This document shows, piece after piece, positions 32,556 through 41,212 of a DNA stretch of 58,165 nt. Source of the stretch: Malonomonas rubra (GTDB lineage: Bacteria > Desulfobacterota > Desulfuromonadia > Desulfuromonadales > Geopsychrobacteraceae); NCBI RefSeq assembly GCF_003247215.1, contig NZ_QKAP01000015.1:1-58165 (forward strand). Reading direction: 5' to 3'. The notes beneath the pieces are model-generated. The model did not search any database. It saw only the letters and a list, made by a program, of their open reading frames with translations, and had not been told where the DNA came from. A program made the position numbers and the translations under genes. Position 1 is the stretch's first letter. Every line of letters starts with the position of its first letter.

Positions 32556-33248
32556 CTATACCAGCCACATCAGCAGAAACGCCATCCCGAAGGAGGCACA
32601 AAAAAGCGTCAAAGCTCGACTCACATTTATGGTGCCGAGAATGACCGCAACCCCAACCAACGGCAACGCTAGCTGCAACCAGTTGCCAGAATGCTGCAAA
32701 GTTTGCTGCACCAAAGGCCAGAGGATCGGCACCAGTAAAAAACCACCAACGACAACCACCGAGTAGGTCCCGAGCGCTGCAAGTGAGAAGTGGAAGATCC
32801 CACGAAAATGCTGAAATTCGGCATGCAGCAGGTTCCCGTTCTCGATATATCTTTCCGCGTTGCCCAACAGACGAACATTCCACTGTCGGGTGAGGTGATC
32901 GAAAAGCTGCCCGACCTTGCCCAACGGCAACGCGACCAGTAAACAAATGAGAAGAAGCTCAATTCCGGGTGAATCGAGAGCCTGCCCCAAGTCGATCGCC
33001 AATACGCTGCTGGCGATCGCAACCTGCGTGTCATCTGGTGGAATCGCTGCGCCGACCGGCAAACGGGCCAACCAAAGCAGCTCAACCAGAAGGCCGATCT
33101 GCAGACCGACCATCGGCTCGCCGAGCAACCAGGCCACCAAAGGTGCCGCAACGATTGGGCGAGAAATCATCAGCTGTAGGATGGCGGTCCGATCCAGACC
33201 ACAGACCAAGGCAACCGCTGCCCCTATCAGTAGGTCAACTGGGTTCAC
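32556..33248 (-). CDS. PTS mannose-family IIC component
   Basis: A 230-residue membrane protein with about seven helices. The conserved GLLVELLWLARLPVGAAIPP segment near residue 52 is typical of IIC and lines the sugar path. It begins at a GTG overlapping the IIB stop as GTGA. The presence of both IIC and IID means a complete transporter may be encoded, unlike relatives that keep only IIA for regulation. The substrate is unknown. Confidence 0.92.
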   Translation of the reverse strand: MNPVDLLIGAAVALVCGLDRTAILQLMISRPIVAAPLVAWLLGEPMVGLQIGLLVELLWLARLPVGAAIPPDDTQVAIASSVLAIDLGQALDSPGIELLLICLLVALPLGKVGQLFDHLTRQWNVRLLGNAERYIENGNLLHAEFQHFRGIFHFSLAALGTYSVVVVGGFLLVPILWPLVQQTLQHSGNWLQLALPLVGVAVILGTINVSRALTLFCASFGMAFLLMWLV

Positions 33249-33739
33249 TCTTTGCCCTTGCGGTTCGGAATCATCTTGCGCCAGGCCCGTTCACTATCAG
33301 CCGGAATACAGCGGGCAGAAATTACCACCCCAAAACCTTCCAACTGCTGCAACGTATCCAGATCGCTCGAATCGAGAAAAACCGTGCAACAGAGCCTGGT
33401 TTTCCCGGCTCCTGCATGCAAGTTCCCCAAATTTAAACGTTTGTACAACAAGCCATTTTGATAGGCCCGTAGTGCGTCGGCAGTCGTACCGAATAATAAC
33501 AGAACGTTGCAGGAATCAAGCGTGCCGGAAGCAAAGAGGACCGCCATTTCATCGACTGTACCAATCTCGACACGTATGCGGCTCGGCACCGACGATTCCA
33601 TCATCATCCTTTTTAACGGCGAACCAGCTATTTCGTCGTTGGCCACGACAATGCAATCGGCATGCACATACGGCACCCAGGTCTCCAGAACCTGTCCGTG
33701 AATCAAACGATTGTCGATCCGGGTCAATACCAGACTCAT
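33245..33739 (-). CDS. PTS mannose-family IIB component
   Basis: A ~164-residue cytosolic phosphotransfer domain. ATG 33739 is chosen because the protein then begins MSLVLTRIDNRLIHGQVLET, with the phospho-accepting His14; the frame continues upstream to 33796 without support. It takes phosphate from IIA and passes it to the sugar at the IIC/IID channel. Confidence 0.94.
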   Translation of the reverse strand: MSLVLTRIDNRLIHGQVLETWVPYVHADCIVVANDEIAGSPLKRMMMESSVPSRIRVEIGTVDEMAVLFASGTLDSCNVLLLFGTTADALRAYQNGLLYKRLNLGNLHAGAGKTRLCCTVFLDSSDLDTLQQLEGFGVVISARCIPADSERAWRKMIPNRKGKE

Positions 33740-33755
33740 CGCAACCTCTCCAGCA

Positions 33756-34151
33756 TTAAAGCATCTCGGCAGGCCGCATGACCGCCTTCTGACCATAGTC
33801 CTTCAACAGCTCTGCCAGTTCTCCGACCGTTTTCCCCTCTCTGGCGCTGATCGACTTCAACAGCATTGGCAGATTCACTCCAGTGACAATCTCAACCTGC
33901 CCGGCCTTCAGAAACTCGGCGCTTACATTGGTCGGGGTACCTCCGAACATATCGGTCAAAATAATTATTCCATCGCCATCACGCCCCACTTCGTCCAGTA
34001 CTTCCCGCATATGGTGTTGCACCGTTTCAATGCCAATACTCCGATCGATACTGACCGCCTGCAATTGATCGGCTGAGCCGACTATCATTTCGGCCGCTTT
34101 GATAAATTCGTAGGCCAGGCTGGAATGGGTAATAACTACGATACCGATCAT
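33756..34151 (-). CDS. PTS mannose-family IIA component
   Basis: A 131-residue domain with phospho-accepting His9 in IGIVVITHSSLA and the conserved ILTDMFGGTPTNVS near residue 66. It receives phosphate from HPr and passes it to IIB. It lies 3 nt after rapZ, in the order hprK-rapZ-IIA, which also links it to regulation. Confidence 0.95.
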   Translation of the reverse strand: MIGIVVITHSSLAYEFIKAAEMIVGSADQLQAVSIDRSIGIETVQHHMREVLDEVGRDGDGIIILTDMFGGTPTNVSAEFLKAGQVEIVTGVNLPMLLKSISAREGKTVGELAELLKDYGQKAVMRPAEML

Positions 34152-34154
34152 CTA

Positions 34155-35015
34155 TCACCCCTTTGCTACATCGCGGTGGTTACAGCGCAAAACAACGTTG
34201 GAGTCGGGAAAGTTGGCATACAACGCTTCGACGATCGACACACTGCGGTGGCGCCCCCCAGTACAGCCAATAGCTATAGTCAGGTAACTTTTCCCTTCAT
34301 CCCGATAATGCGGGATAAGAAAAGTCAGCATTTTCTGTAAATGATCAAGAAATTCCTTGCAAGTCGCTTGCCCTAAGACATAATCCTGCAACCGTTGATT
34401 AAGGCCTGTTAAAGGGCGCAGATCCTCAATATAGTGAGGGTTCGGCAGGAAACGGACATCGAAAACAAGGTCGGCGGCTGGCGGCAGGCCGAAGCGATAG
34501 CCAAATGACTCCAGATTGACGATCAACAATGACTCCGCTTTCTCGCCCAGATAATTCAGCAGCACCTCGCGCATCTGACGGGAGTTCAAGTTGCTGCTGT
34601 CGATTATCCGAGTCGCTTCGTCACGCAAAGAGCGCAACTGCTTACGCTCACGGGCAATCCCAGCCTGCACCGTCTCACCCGCTGCCAACGGATGTGAGCG
34701 ACGGGTTTCGGAATAGCGGCGCAGCAATGCCTCATCGGAAGCCTCGAAAAATAGGATTTCGACCTCGCAACCACTCGCCTGCAAATGATCAAGGGTCACC
34801 CGGTAATCGGCCAGAAAACCGCGATTGCGCACATCAATGACAACGGCAACATCGGTTGACTCCTGTAGTCCATCCTGAGCACGCTCGATGAAGTTCGGTA
34901 ACATAACGAAAGGCAGATTATCGACAACAAAGAACCCGTGATCCTCCAAGACTCGAGCGGCGGTACTTTTCCCGGAACCGGATAGCCCGGTGATGACCAA
35001 CAAACGGCGGCTCAT
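34155..35015 (-). CDS. rapZ: RNase adapter protein RapZ
   Basis: A 286-residue protein with Walker A GLSGSGKSTAARVLED at residues 8-23 and the C-terminal signature GCTGGRHRSVSIVEAL. In E. coli RapZ guides RNase E to the GlmZ/GlmY small RNAs that control glucosamine-6-phosphate synthesis; in many other bacteria the role is less clear. Its ATG overlaps the hprK stop by ATGA. The link between hprK, rapZ and PTS genes is conserved widely. Confidence 0.95.
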   Translation of the reverse strand: MSRRLLVITGLSGSGKSTAARVLEDHGFFVVDNLPFVMLPNFIERAQDGLQESTDVAVVIDVRNRGFLADYRVTLDHLQASGCEVEILFFEASDEALLRRYSETRRSHPLAAGETVQAGIARERKQLRSLRDEATRIIDSSNLNSRQMREVLLNYLGEKAESLLIVNLESFGYRFGLPPAADLVFDVRFLPNPHYIEDLRPLTGLNQRLQDYVLGQATCKEFLDHLQKMLTFLIPHYRDEGKSYLTIAIGCTGGRHRSVSIVEALYANFPDSNVVLRCNHRDVAKG

Positions 35016-35986
35016 TCCAGATTGTCTCCGATGATGGTGTGGGCATGCAGCCGAGCAGCTTCCGCCATTCGTTTTTCCAACAAATCCTGGAATTCGCGGG
35101 CACTGTGATAACCCATCTCTTTAAGCAGTTGATTGCGGGCCGCCACTTCGACGATCGTCCCGGCATTGCGTCCCGGACCGACCGGAATCTGGATATATGG
35201 CAGTTCAACTCCGTGGATCCGGAATCTCCGCTCTTCCACACCAAGCCTGTCGTATTCCGTCTCCTCATCCCAAGGCACCAGTTCGATAACCAAATCGATC
35301 TTCTTCCGCTCACGGATCGCGGCCACCCCGAACAGGTGTTTGATATTGAGAATCCCCAGACCACGGATTTCCATATGGTAGTGAAGCAGATCCATCCCTT
35401 CGCCGAAAATGACCGAAGGCAGTTTCAGACGCACCTTGATGACATCATCAGCAACCAAACGATAGCCACGCAGGATCAGTTCTAGGGCACATTCGCTCTT
35501 GCCGATGCCGCTTTTCCCCTGCAGCAAGACTCCCACACCAAGAACGTCAATCAACACCCCGTGCAGGGTCGAGGTCGGCAGTAACCGTTCTTCAAGAAAT
35601 TTAGTAATCAGTGAGATGAAACTGGAACTGAGGTGGCGAGTCCTCAGCAGCGGGGTATTGAAAGCTTCAGCCTGTTCGAGCAGATAACTGGGAACCTCCT
35701 GACCTTTAGTGATAACCAAGCAGGAGAGGTTACGTTGAAAAATATCTTTAAGGTGTTCGGTCGCCGTTTCCCTCGACATGGTGGCGAGATAATCCAGTTC
35801 GGTAGAGCCGAGAATCTGAATACGACCCGGATGCAAGCTGCTGCTGTAACCAGCCAGCGCCAGTCCCGGTTTTTGAATCCTCGGCACCCTGACGATATTG
35901 CTTAGTCCTCCAGCTCCGGCGAGCAACTCCAAATCGAGGCCCGCCGCCTCCTCCTCAAGAATTTCCTGGATCGTCAGTTCGGCCAT
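35012..35986 (-). CDS. hprK: HPr kinase/phosphorylase
   Basis: A 324-residue enzyme that phosphorylates and dephosphorylates HPr Ser46. The P-loop is LLQGKSGIGKSECALEL (~residues 155-171). The upstream HGVLID and the C-terminal signature IRGLGILNIKHLFGV (~210) are also present. The N-terminal ~130 residues are the usual regulatory domain. In Gram-negatives it is normally encoded near rpoN and ptsN, as here. Confidence 0.96.
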   Translation of the reverse strand: MAELTIQEILEEEAAGLDLELLAGAGGLSNIVRVPRIQKPGLALAGYSSSLHPGRIQILGSTELDYLATMSRETATEHLKDIFQRNLSCLVITKGQEVPSYLLEQAEAFNTPLLRTRHLSSSFISLITKFLEERLLPTSTLHGVLIDVLGVGVLLQGKSGIGKSECALELILRGYRLVADDVIKVRLKLPSVIFGEGMDLLHYHMEIRGLGILNIKHLFGVAAIRERKKIDLVIELVPWDEETEYDRLGVEERRFRIHGVELPYIQIPVGPGRNAGTIVEVAARNQLLKEMGYHSAREFQDLLEKRMAEAARLHAHTIIGDNLE

Positions 35987-36023
35987 AGCTTAGAATTATG
36001 CTCCCGACAGATTTGCTGGAAAT

Positions 36024-36068
36024 AAAAAGGCCCACAACCAAATTGACACACAAATTCGGCTGCAGGCC
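36024..36068 (-). terminator. Intrinsic terminator after ptsN
   Basis: On the minus strand, GGCCTGCAGCCGAATT pairs along its whole 16-nt length (with five G-T wobbles) with the segment ending in GTGGGCC, around an 8-nt loop. A TTTTTATTT tail follows. It lies between ptsN and hprK. Confidence 0.8.
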
Positions 36069-36091
36069 AAAAATGGTGCGTTCCCTTCCTA

Positions 36092-36559
36092 TCAGGCTTG
36101 AGCCTCTTCGTCAAGAATGGCCTGATAAATTGCATCCTGCCCCTCGGCATCCAGCAACTTTTGACGCACCGCGGCATCCTTCAACAGCTTGGATATTCTG
36201 GCCAGAGTTTTCAAATGTACGCCGACCGATTCCTCGGGAGCGATCAAAAGAAAAAATAGGTGAGCTGGCTGTCCATCCATCGATTCGAAATTGACTCCGG
36301 CCCGGCTGCGCCCAAACGCCAGCATCAACTCGGGAATTCCGGCCAGCTTGCCGTGTGGAATCGCAACACCGTCGCCGATACCGGTGCTACCGAGCTTTTC
36401 GCGCTCCTGCAGCACCGCGATCACTTCATCGCGATCAAGAGAGAGGTCACAGGCAACCAACGCGTCGGTCAGTTCCTCCAATGCCCGTTGTTTGTCTCGA
36501 GCCTGCAGATCGGCAACAATCGCTTTTGAATCCAACAACTCAGATATTTTCATACTCAT
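36092..36559 (-). CDS. ptsN: PTS IIA-Ntr (nitrogen regulatory phosphotransfer protein)
   Basis: A ~155-residue IIA domain of the fructose/mannitol type. The phospho-accepting His69 is in GDGVAIPHGKLAGI, and LFFLLIAPEESVGVHLKTLA is the family's second motif. Start ATG 36559 or 36553 is chosen because the protein then begins MSMKISELLD; the longer frame to 36625 runs back through the terminator after hpf. It regulates nitrogen and potassium functions by its phosphorylation state. Confidence 0.93.
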   Translation of the reverse strand: MSMKISELLDSKAIVADLQARDKQRALEELTDALVACDLSLDRDEVIAVLQEREKLGSTGIGDGVAIPHGKLAGIPELMLAFGRSRAGVNFESMDGQPAHLFFLLIAPEESVGVHLKTLARISKLLKDAAVRQKLLDAEGQDAIYQAILDEEAQA

Positions 36560-36582
36560 AATTCTTTTTCTGACCAGCAAAT

Positions 36583-36622
36583 AAAAAAACGGGTAATTCT
36601 CTCGTAAGAAAGAATCACCCGT
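36583..36622 (-). terminator. Intrinsic terminator between hpf and ptsN
   Basis: On the minus strand ACGGGTGATTCT pairs with AGAATTACCCGT (one mismatch), followed by a run of seven Ts. It starts ~12 nt after the hpf stop and ends ~25 nt before ptsN, so ptsN needs read-through or its own promoter. Confidence 0.88.
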
Positions 36623-36634
36623 CAAATAATCCTT

Positions 36635-37183
36635 TTAACTCCCTTGGGGGACAATCAGACCATAGTTGCCGTCTTTACGACGGTAGACCACGTTCATCTC
36701 TTCGGAACGATCATCAGTAAAGACCAAAAAATCCTTGTCGAGCAGATCCATTTGCATAACCGCTTCTTCCACCGACATCGGCTTGACAAAGAAGGAATGG
36801 CTACGGATGATTTCCGGGTTTTCGTACCCCTCGTCAACACTAGGGGCAGCAATAACCGTCTTCTCGACCCTGCGCTGCGTCCCGCTAGTGCCCTTATGCC
36901 GCTTCAGCTTTTCTTTGTAGCGCTTCAGTTGCCGCTCAATCTTGTCGACCATCAGGTCGATTGCGGCATACATGTCATCCTTTTCTTCGACGCTCTTCAT
37001 GGTCAGCCCCTTGGCGACCATGGTAACCTCTGCCTTATGATTGATCTTCTTCTGAACAGACAAGACAACCTGAGCATCAATCGGCTCTTCGATGTACTTC
37101 TTTACCTTGGCCAGTTTCTCTTCCACATAGCTACGGACGGCTTCACTACTTTCCATGTGACGGAAGGTAACGGCTATTTGCAT
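36635..37183 (-). CDS. hpf: Ribosome hibernation promoting factor, long form
   Basis: A 182-residue protein. Residues 1-100 are the ribosome-binding domain (MQIAVTFRHMESSEAVRSYV, DMYAAIDLMVDKIERQLKRY). Residues ~125-182 are the dimerising C-terminal domain (RSHSFFVKPMSVEEAVMQMD, VVYRRKDGNYGLIVPQG). The long form joins two 70S ribosomes into inactive 100S particles in stationary phase. An excellent GAAGGAGG precedes the ATG. A hairpin and a TATACT -10-like element lie in the 60 nt upstream. Its place after rpoN is widely conserved. Confidence 0.96.
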   Translation of the reverse strand: MQIAVTFRHMESSEAVRSYVEEKLAKVKKYIEEPIDAQVVLSVQKKINHKAEVTMVAKGLTMKSVEEKDDMYAAIDLMVDKIERQLKRYKEKLKRHKGTSGTQRRVEKTVIAAPSVDEGYENPEIIRSHSFFVKPMSVEEAVMQMDLLDKDFLVFTDDRSEEMNVVYRRKDGNYGLIVPQGS

Positions 37184-37203
37184 ATATTTCCTCCTTCGAT
37201 GAA

Positions 37204-37258
37204 CAGATCCCGAACAGGATCTGGTGTATGTTATTCAAGTATAACGCAGATTCCTGCG
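37204..37258 (-). promoter_or_regulatory. Inverted repeats in the hpf upstream region
   Basis: Two perfect inverted repeats lie between rpoN and hpf: CAGATCC-N6-GGATCTG at 37204-37223 and CGCAG-N4-CTGCG at 37245-37258. On the minus strand a TATACT sits between them at about 37239. The first repeat would form a hairpin just before the ribosome binding site. Together they suggest an independent, regulated hpf promoter. Confidence 0.45.
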
Positions 37259-37300
37259 GGATACAGTTGATTCATTTACAAGGCAAATAAATATCGCAAG

Positions 37301-38752
37301 TCAAAACAATCTTTTACGCTCAGTTGAGGAACCAAGCCCGAGCATTTCACGATACTTGGTCACAGTCCTGCGAGCGATATTAATATCCTGATCTTTGAGC
37401 AAAGCCACTATTTTCTGATCGGAAAACGGCTTTTTCGGGTCTTCGCCGGAAATAATCTCTTTGATACGACTTTTCACGCTTTCTGAGGCGACGGAATCGC
37501 CATCTACGGTATTGATGCCGCTGTTGAAGAAAAACTTCAACTCGAACAATCCTTGCGGGGTCTGCACATATTTATTGGTCGTTACCCGGCTGACCGTCGA
37601 TTCATGCATCTCGATATCTTCAGCGACATCACGCAAAACCAGCGGTTTCAAATATTCAATCCCGTAATCGAAAAACGCCCGCTGAAACTTAACGATACTC
37701 TTGGTCACCTTGTAAATGGTACGCTGTCGCTGGTGAATACTCTTGATCAACCAGACCGCGCTACGCATTTTGTCCTGAATATATTCGTTAGCCTGTTTAT
37801 CAACCGATCCGCTATTGGTCAACGCATTCCGATACAAGGAATTAATCCGCAGGTTCGGGAGTCCTTCGTCATTCTGGGTCACCACATACTCATCGCCGAC
37901 TTTTTTCACATAGATATCGGGAACAATATAATGGATATCCTCTTCATTGTACTGCAGACCGGGGCGCGGATCGAGTTCGGAAATCAGCTTTGCCGCTTCC
38001 AGAATATCTTCCAGATGGACCTTCAATGCCTTGGCGATGACAGGATACTTACGCCCTTCCAGTTCGTGGATAAAATCGCGCAGAACAGTCGCTGCCAGCG
38101 AGTCCCCCATTTCCATCCGCTCCAACTGAAGCAACAGACACTCCTGCAGATTGCGGCAGGCAATCCCTGCCGGGTCGTAATTCTGCACCCGTTCAATCGC
38201 CTGTGCGACCACATCTAGCGATTGCCCTGATGTTTCTGCAAGTTCCTCAACTGTAGCGTGTAGATAACCTATTTCGTCAAGGTTGCCGATGACTTCCGCC
38301 GCCGCCAAACGCTCCTCATCACTGACGGAAGAGAGTCCGAGCTGCCACATCAAGTGATCAGTCAAGCTGTTTTTTTTGGTTAGCAGACTTTCGTAAGAGG
38401 GGCGTTCTTCTTGATCTTCGTAGCTGTCGCGGGGGGTACTACTGTTGAGACTGTAACCTTCGAGATAGGTTTGCCAGTCGATATCGTCCATCCCCTCCGA
38501 TTCCCCCTTAACCTCCTGTTCGGGGCTGGCATCACTAGCCATCGAATCATCAACAACATCCGATACCGGCTCGTCCCGCTCATCTTTCGGGTCGAGCCCC
38601 TCTTCCAATAACGGGTTTTCCGCCAGCTCCTCGGTTACAACATCGACCAATTCCGCCCTGGAAAGCTGCAACAGCTTAATCGCCTGCTGCAACTGCGGCG
38701 TCATCACCAGTTGCTGACTCAGTTTGACCTGTAAACGAAGATCGAGCGCCAT
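37301..38752 (-). CDS. rpoN: RNA polymerase sigma-54 factor
   Basis: A 483-residue sigma-54. Region I is visible at the N-terminus (LRLQVKLSQQLVMTPQLQQA, rich in Gln and Leu), the acidic region II at ~45-110, the core-binding and HTH regions (~130-400), and a perfect RpoN box ARRTVTKYREMLG at the C-terminus. It directs enhancer-dependent transcription. Located after lptB and before hpf, the classical proteobacterial order. Confidence 0.97.
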   Translation of the reverse strand: MALDLRLQVKLSQQLVMTPQLQQAIKLLQLSRAELVDVVTEELAENPLLEEGLDPKDERDEPVSDVVDDSMASDASPEQEVKGESEGMDDIDWQTYLEGYSLNSSTPRDSYEDQEERPSYESLLTKKNSLTDHLMWQLGLSSVSDEERLAAAEVIGNLDEIGYLHATVEELAETSGQSLDVVAQAIERVQNYDPAGIACRNLQECLLLQLERMEMGDSLAATVLRDFIHELEGRKYPVIAKALKVHLEDILEAAKLISELDPRPGLQYNEEDIHYIVPDIYVKKVGDEYVVTQNDEGLPNLRINSLYRNALTNSGSVDKQANEYIQDKMRSAVWLIKSIHQRQRTIYKVTKSIVKFQRAFFDYGIEYLKPLVLRDVAEDIEMHESTVSRVTTNKYVQTPQGLFELKFFFNSGINTVDGDSVASESVKSRIKEIISGEDPKKPFSDQKIVALLKDQDINIARRTVTKYREMLGLGSSTERKRLF

Positions 38753-38777
38753 AAATCCTTCTATCGATAAAATCTAA

Positions 38778-38803
38778 ACAATGTTATTACAATCTAACAT
38801 TGT
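38778..38803. promoter_or_regulatory. Perfect inverted repeat upstream of rpoN
   Basis: ACAATGTTA (38778-38786) and TAACATTGT (38795-38803) form a perfect 9-bp inverted repeat with an 8-nt spacer in the 82-nt lptB-rpoN gap. It may be an operator or a weak terminator (minus-strand tail TTTAGATTTT). Confidence 0.5.
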
Positions 38804-38834
38804 CGCCCCAAAAAGTCTCTCTTTGTTGCCGCCT

Positions 38835-39560
38835 TTACAACTTAAATTTATCTCCCAGGTAAATTTCCCGGGCGGTGCTACTCTCCGCTATCTGCTCAGG
38901 AGTTCCATATTCCAATACCTTCCCCTGATTCAGGATATAGGCTTGGTCACAGACACCAAGCGTTTCGCGAACATTATGGTCAGAAATCAGAATCCCGATA
39001 CTACGCTCTTTGAGTTGCGAAACGATCTTTTGAATATCGATCACAGCAATCGGATCGATCCCGGCGAAAGGCTCGTCGAGCAGCAAGAACGCCGGTTCCA
39101 ACACCAGCGAACGAGCGATTTCGACCCGTCTGCGCTCACCACCGGAAAGTGCATAGCCTTTCGAATCGCGAATATGCCCGATATTCAGATCGGCCAACAA
39201 CTCTTCCAGACGTTCCTCTTGCTCCGCTCGACTGAGGTCGAGTGTTTCGAGAATCGCCAACAGATTTTCCGCCACGCTCAATTTGCGGAAAACGGAGGCC
39301 TCCTGGGGCAGATAAGAGATCCCGGAACGAGCCCGGCGATACATCGGCAGGCCAGTCAACTCTTGATCGTCAAGAAAGACCGCCCCCTTATCCGGTGTTG
39401 CCAGTCCGACCACCATGTAAAAACTGGTAGTTTTCCCAGCGCCGTTAGGCCCAAGCAGACCGATGACCTGTCCCGAGCAAACCTGCAAATCGACCCCGGC
39501 AACAACCTCCCGACCGGCGTACGATTTATAGAGCCCCTTGGCTTGCAGCGTCCGGCTCAC
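38835..39560 (-). CDS. lptB: LPS export ABC transporter ATPase LptB
   Basis: A 241-residue ATPase. Walker A is [16 protein letters not shown], the ABC signature is [15 protein letters not shown], and Walker B is [16 protein letters not shown]. It energises extraction of lipopolysaccharide from the inner membrane with LptFG, which is not encoded here. Its ATG overlaps the lptA stop by ATGA. Confidence 0.97.
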   Translation of the reverse strand: MSRTLQAKGLYKSYAGREVVAGVDLQVCSGQVIGLLGPNGAGKTTSFYMVVGLATPDKGAVFLDDQELTGLPMYRRARSGISYLPQEASVFRKLSVAENLLAILETLDLSRAEQEERLEELLADLNIGHIRDSKGYALSGGERRRVEIARSLVLEPAFLLLDEPFAGIDPIAVIDIQKIVSQLKERSIGILISDHNVRETLGVCDQAYILNQGKVLEYGTPEQIAESSTAREIYLGDKFKL

Positions 39561-40051
39561 TCCGGTTCCTGCTCTTTTTTCGGGAAAAGGACCGCCTTAA
39601 CCCGACCGTTCTCGCCGCTTTTTACGATACTTCGGTTCTCCTGCAGATAAACGACAATCTCGTCACCGGTGACCTGGTTCTGTCCCTGATGGACTTCGGC
39701 ATTACCGTACAGCACCAACTTCCCCTCAACCTGCCTGTAGATCGCACGATCAGCGACGGCAGTCCGATCAAGCTGGAGGACCCGAACATTACCGAAAGCT
39801 TCCAAACGATCGATCTGGTCATCCTCCGGAAGGGAATAAACAACTAGCTTATCGCTATAGAGGGTAATATCCCCCTGTTTGGCAATAACCTCGCCGGAAA
39901 AGGTTGCTTTACGCGCGGGCCGATCTGCATCCAACTGCTGCGCCGTGATTTCAATCGGCAAAGACGAGGGCTTTGACTGTTTTTCCTCGGCGGCAACGAT
40001 GTCGGAAAGAGACAGTAAAATACAAAGCAACAGTAGCAGGACGTTTCTCAT
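39557..40051 (-). CDS. lptA: LPS transport periplasmic protein LptA
   Basis: A 164-residue periplasmic protein: a signal peptide ([19 protein letters not shown]) then an OstA-like domain ([33 protein letters not shown]). LptA multimers form the bridge along which LPS crosses the periplasm. It sits between lptC and lptB, as usual. Confidence 0.94.
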   Translation of the reverse strand: MRNVLLLLLCILLSLSDIVAAEEKQSKPSSLPIEITAQQLDADRPARKATFSGEVIAKQGDITLYSDKLVVYSLPEDDQIDRLEAFGNVRVLQLDRTAVADRAIYRQVEGKLVLYGNAEVHQGQNQVTGDEIVVYLQENRSIVKSGENGRVKAVLFPKKEQEPE

Positions 40052-40057
40052 CGCCCT

Positions 40058-40621
40058 TTATTTCCTTTCTTCCGGCAACAGCATCATCCAGATATCTTTC
40101 TTCAAGCGTAGCTGACCAAGCTCCACGTCAGCCCACAAACCTGTTCCGACCAGTTCCATTCGCGGACTGACCAAATGAACCTTCTCATCACTGGTCAACA
40201 GGCTTTCCTGTCCATCATAGCGCAACCGCTCGGTGTATAAGTGGTCTCCTTTAGAGGTAACGACGACAACATCCCCCCAGACATCAACCTGTTGCTGCTC
40301 CTGCAAAAACAAACCATGCTCCGCGGTCAATTTAAGCTCACCAAATTGACCGGCCTCATACATGATCAACTGGACCGCATCAAGAACCGCCTGTCCCTCA
40401 CCACGCTGGTACTCGGCCGTATCGGCGTCCAATGTCCAACTTCGCTTGCCGTCCTCATTTTGCGTGTAGTGCAGTTTTTCAAGCGAAAGGTCGACCTGTT
40501 CCGGCAATGCCTCAAACACTTCCAACGGATCTTGCTGCAGTAGATGCCAGCATATTGCCCCCCCCAGTGCCATAACCGCAACGACAATCGATATTGCCAA
40601 CAGTCGGCGCAGATTAAACAT
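40058..40621 (-). CDS. lptC: LPS export component LptC
   Basis: A 187-residue bitopic protein with one N-terminal membrane helix (LLAISIVVAVMALGGAICWH) and a periplasmic beta-jellyroll (LTAEHGLFLQEQQQVDVWGD, VVVVTSKGDHLYTERLRYDG). LptC passes LPS from LptBFG to LptA. It is 6 nt upstream of lptA. Confidence 0.93.
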   Translation of the reverse strand: MFNLRRLLAISIVVAVMALGGAICWHLLQQDPLEVFEALPEQVDLSLEKLHYTQNEDGKRSWTLDADTAEYQRGEGQAVLDAVQLIMYEAGQFGELKLTAEHGLFLQEQQQVDVWGDVVVVTSKGDHLYTERLRYDGQESLLTSDEKVHLVSPRMELVGTGLWADVELGQLRLKKDIWMMLLPEERK

Positions 40622-40693
40622 AAACGGCCTTCCCGCTTTCAGGCTTTATATCATCGCCCTTTCCAATTGTAAACATTTGCTAATCTTCAAAGA

Positions 40694-41212
40694 TCAAGAA
40701 GAAAAATATTTTTCGGTCAATGACTCCCACTTCCCGCTCGCCTTCAACAACAGGTCACAAACCTCACGGACCGCCCCCCGGCCACCAGGCCGCTTGGCGA
40801 CATAGTCGACCAGTGGCAGCACATCGGAAACCGCATCGGATACCGTGGCGCTGAAACCGACCCGACGCAAAATCGGCAGATCGACAACATCATCGCCCAT
40901 GTACGCCACCTGCTCATCAGCCAGACCCTCGGCGGCAAGAATTTCCCGGTACGGATCCAGCTTGGTCAAGGCTTTCTGGTAAAGGATCTCGATGCCCAGT
41001 TCCTTCGCACGTCTGGCAACGACCTCAGACTGCCGGCCAGTAATGATGCCGACCTTGATCCCAGCCCGCTGGACCATCTTCAAACCGTGCCCATCCTTGA
41101 CATCGAACGATTTCAGCTCATTCCCCTGATTATCGTAGATAATCCGTCCGTCGGTCATGATGCCGTCAACATCAAGCAGCAGCAGCTTGATCTTAGCCAG
41201 CTTCGATTCCAT
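40694..41212 (-). CDS. kdsC: Kdo-8-phosphate phosphatase KdsC
   Basis: A 172-residue HAD phosphatase. Motif I is LLLDVDGIMTDGRI, motif II is IITGRQSE, and motif III/IV is AYMGDDVVDLPIL. It makes Kdo from Kdo-8-phosphate. It overlaps the stop of kdsD (TGATG). Confidence 0.96.
   Translation of the reverse strand: MESKLAKIKLLLLDVDGIMTDGRIIYDNQGNELKSFDVKDGHGLKMVQRAGIKVGIITGRQSEVVARRAKELGIEILYQKALTKLDPYREILAAEGLADEQVAYMGDDVVDLPILRRVGFSATVSDAVSDVLPLVDYVAKRPGGRGAVREVCDLLLKASGKWESLTEKYFSS

Noticed and set aside
32917-33759. 280-codon plus-strand frame antisense to PTS IIB/IIC
   Set aside because: Low-complexity Ser/Arg/Pro composition and overlap with two genuine PTS genes show that it is a shadow.
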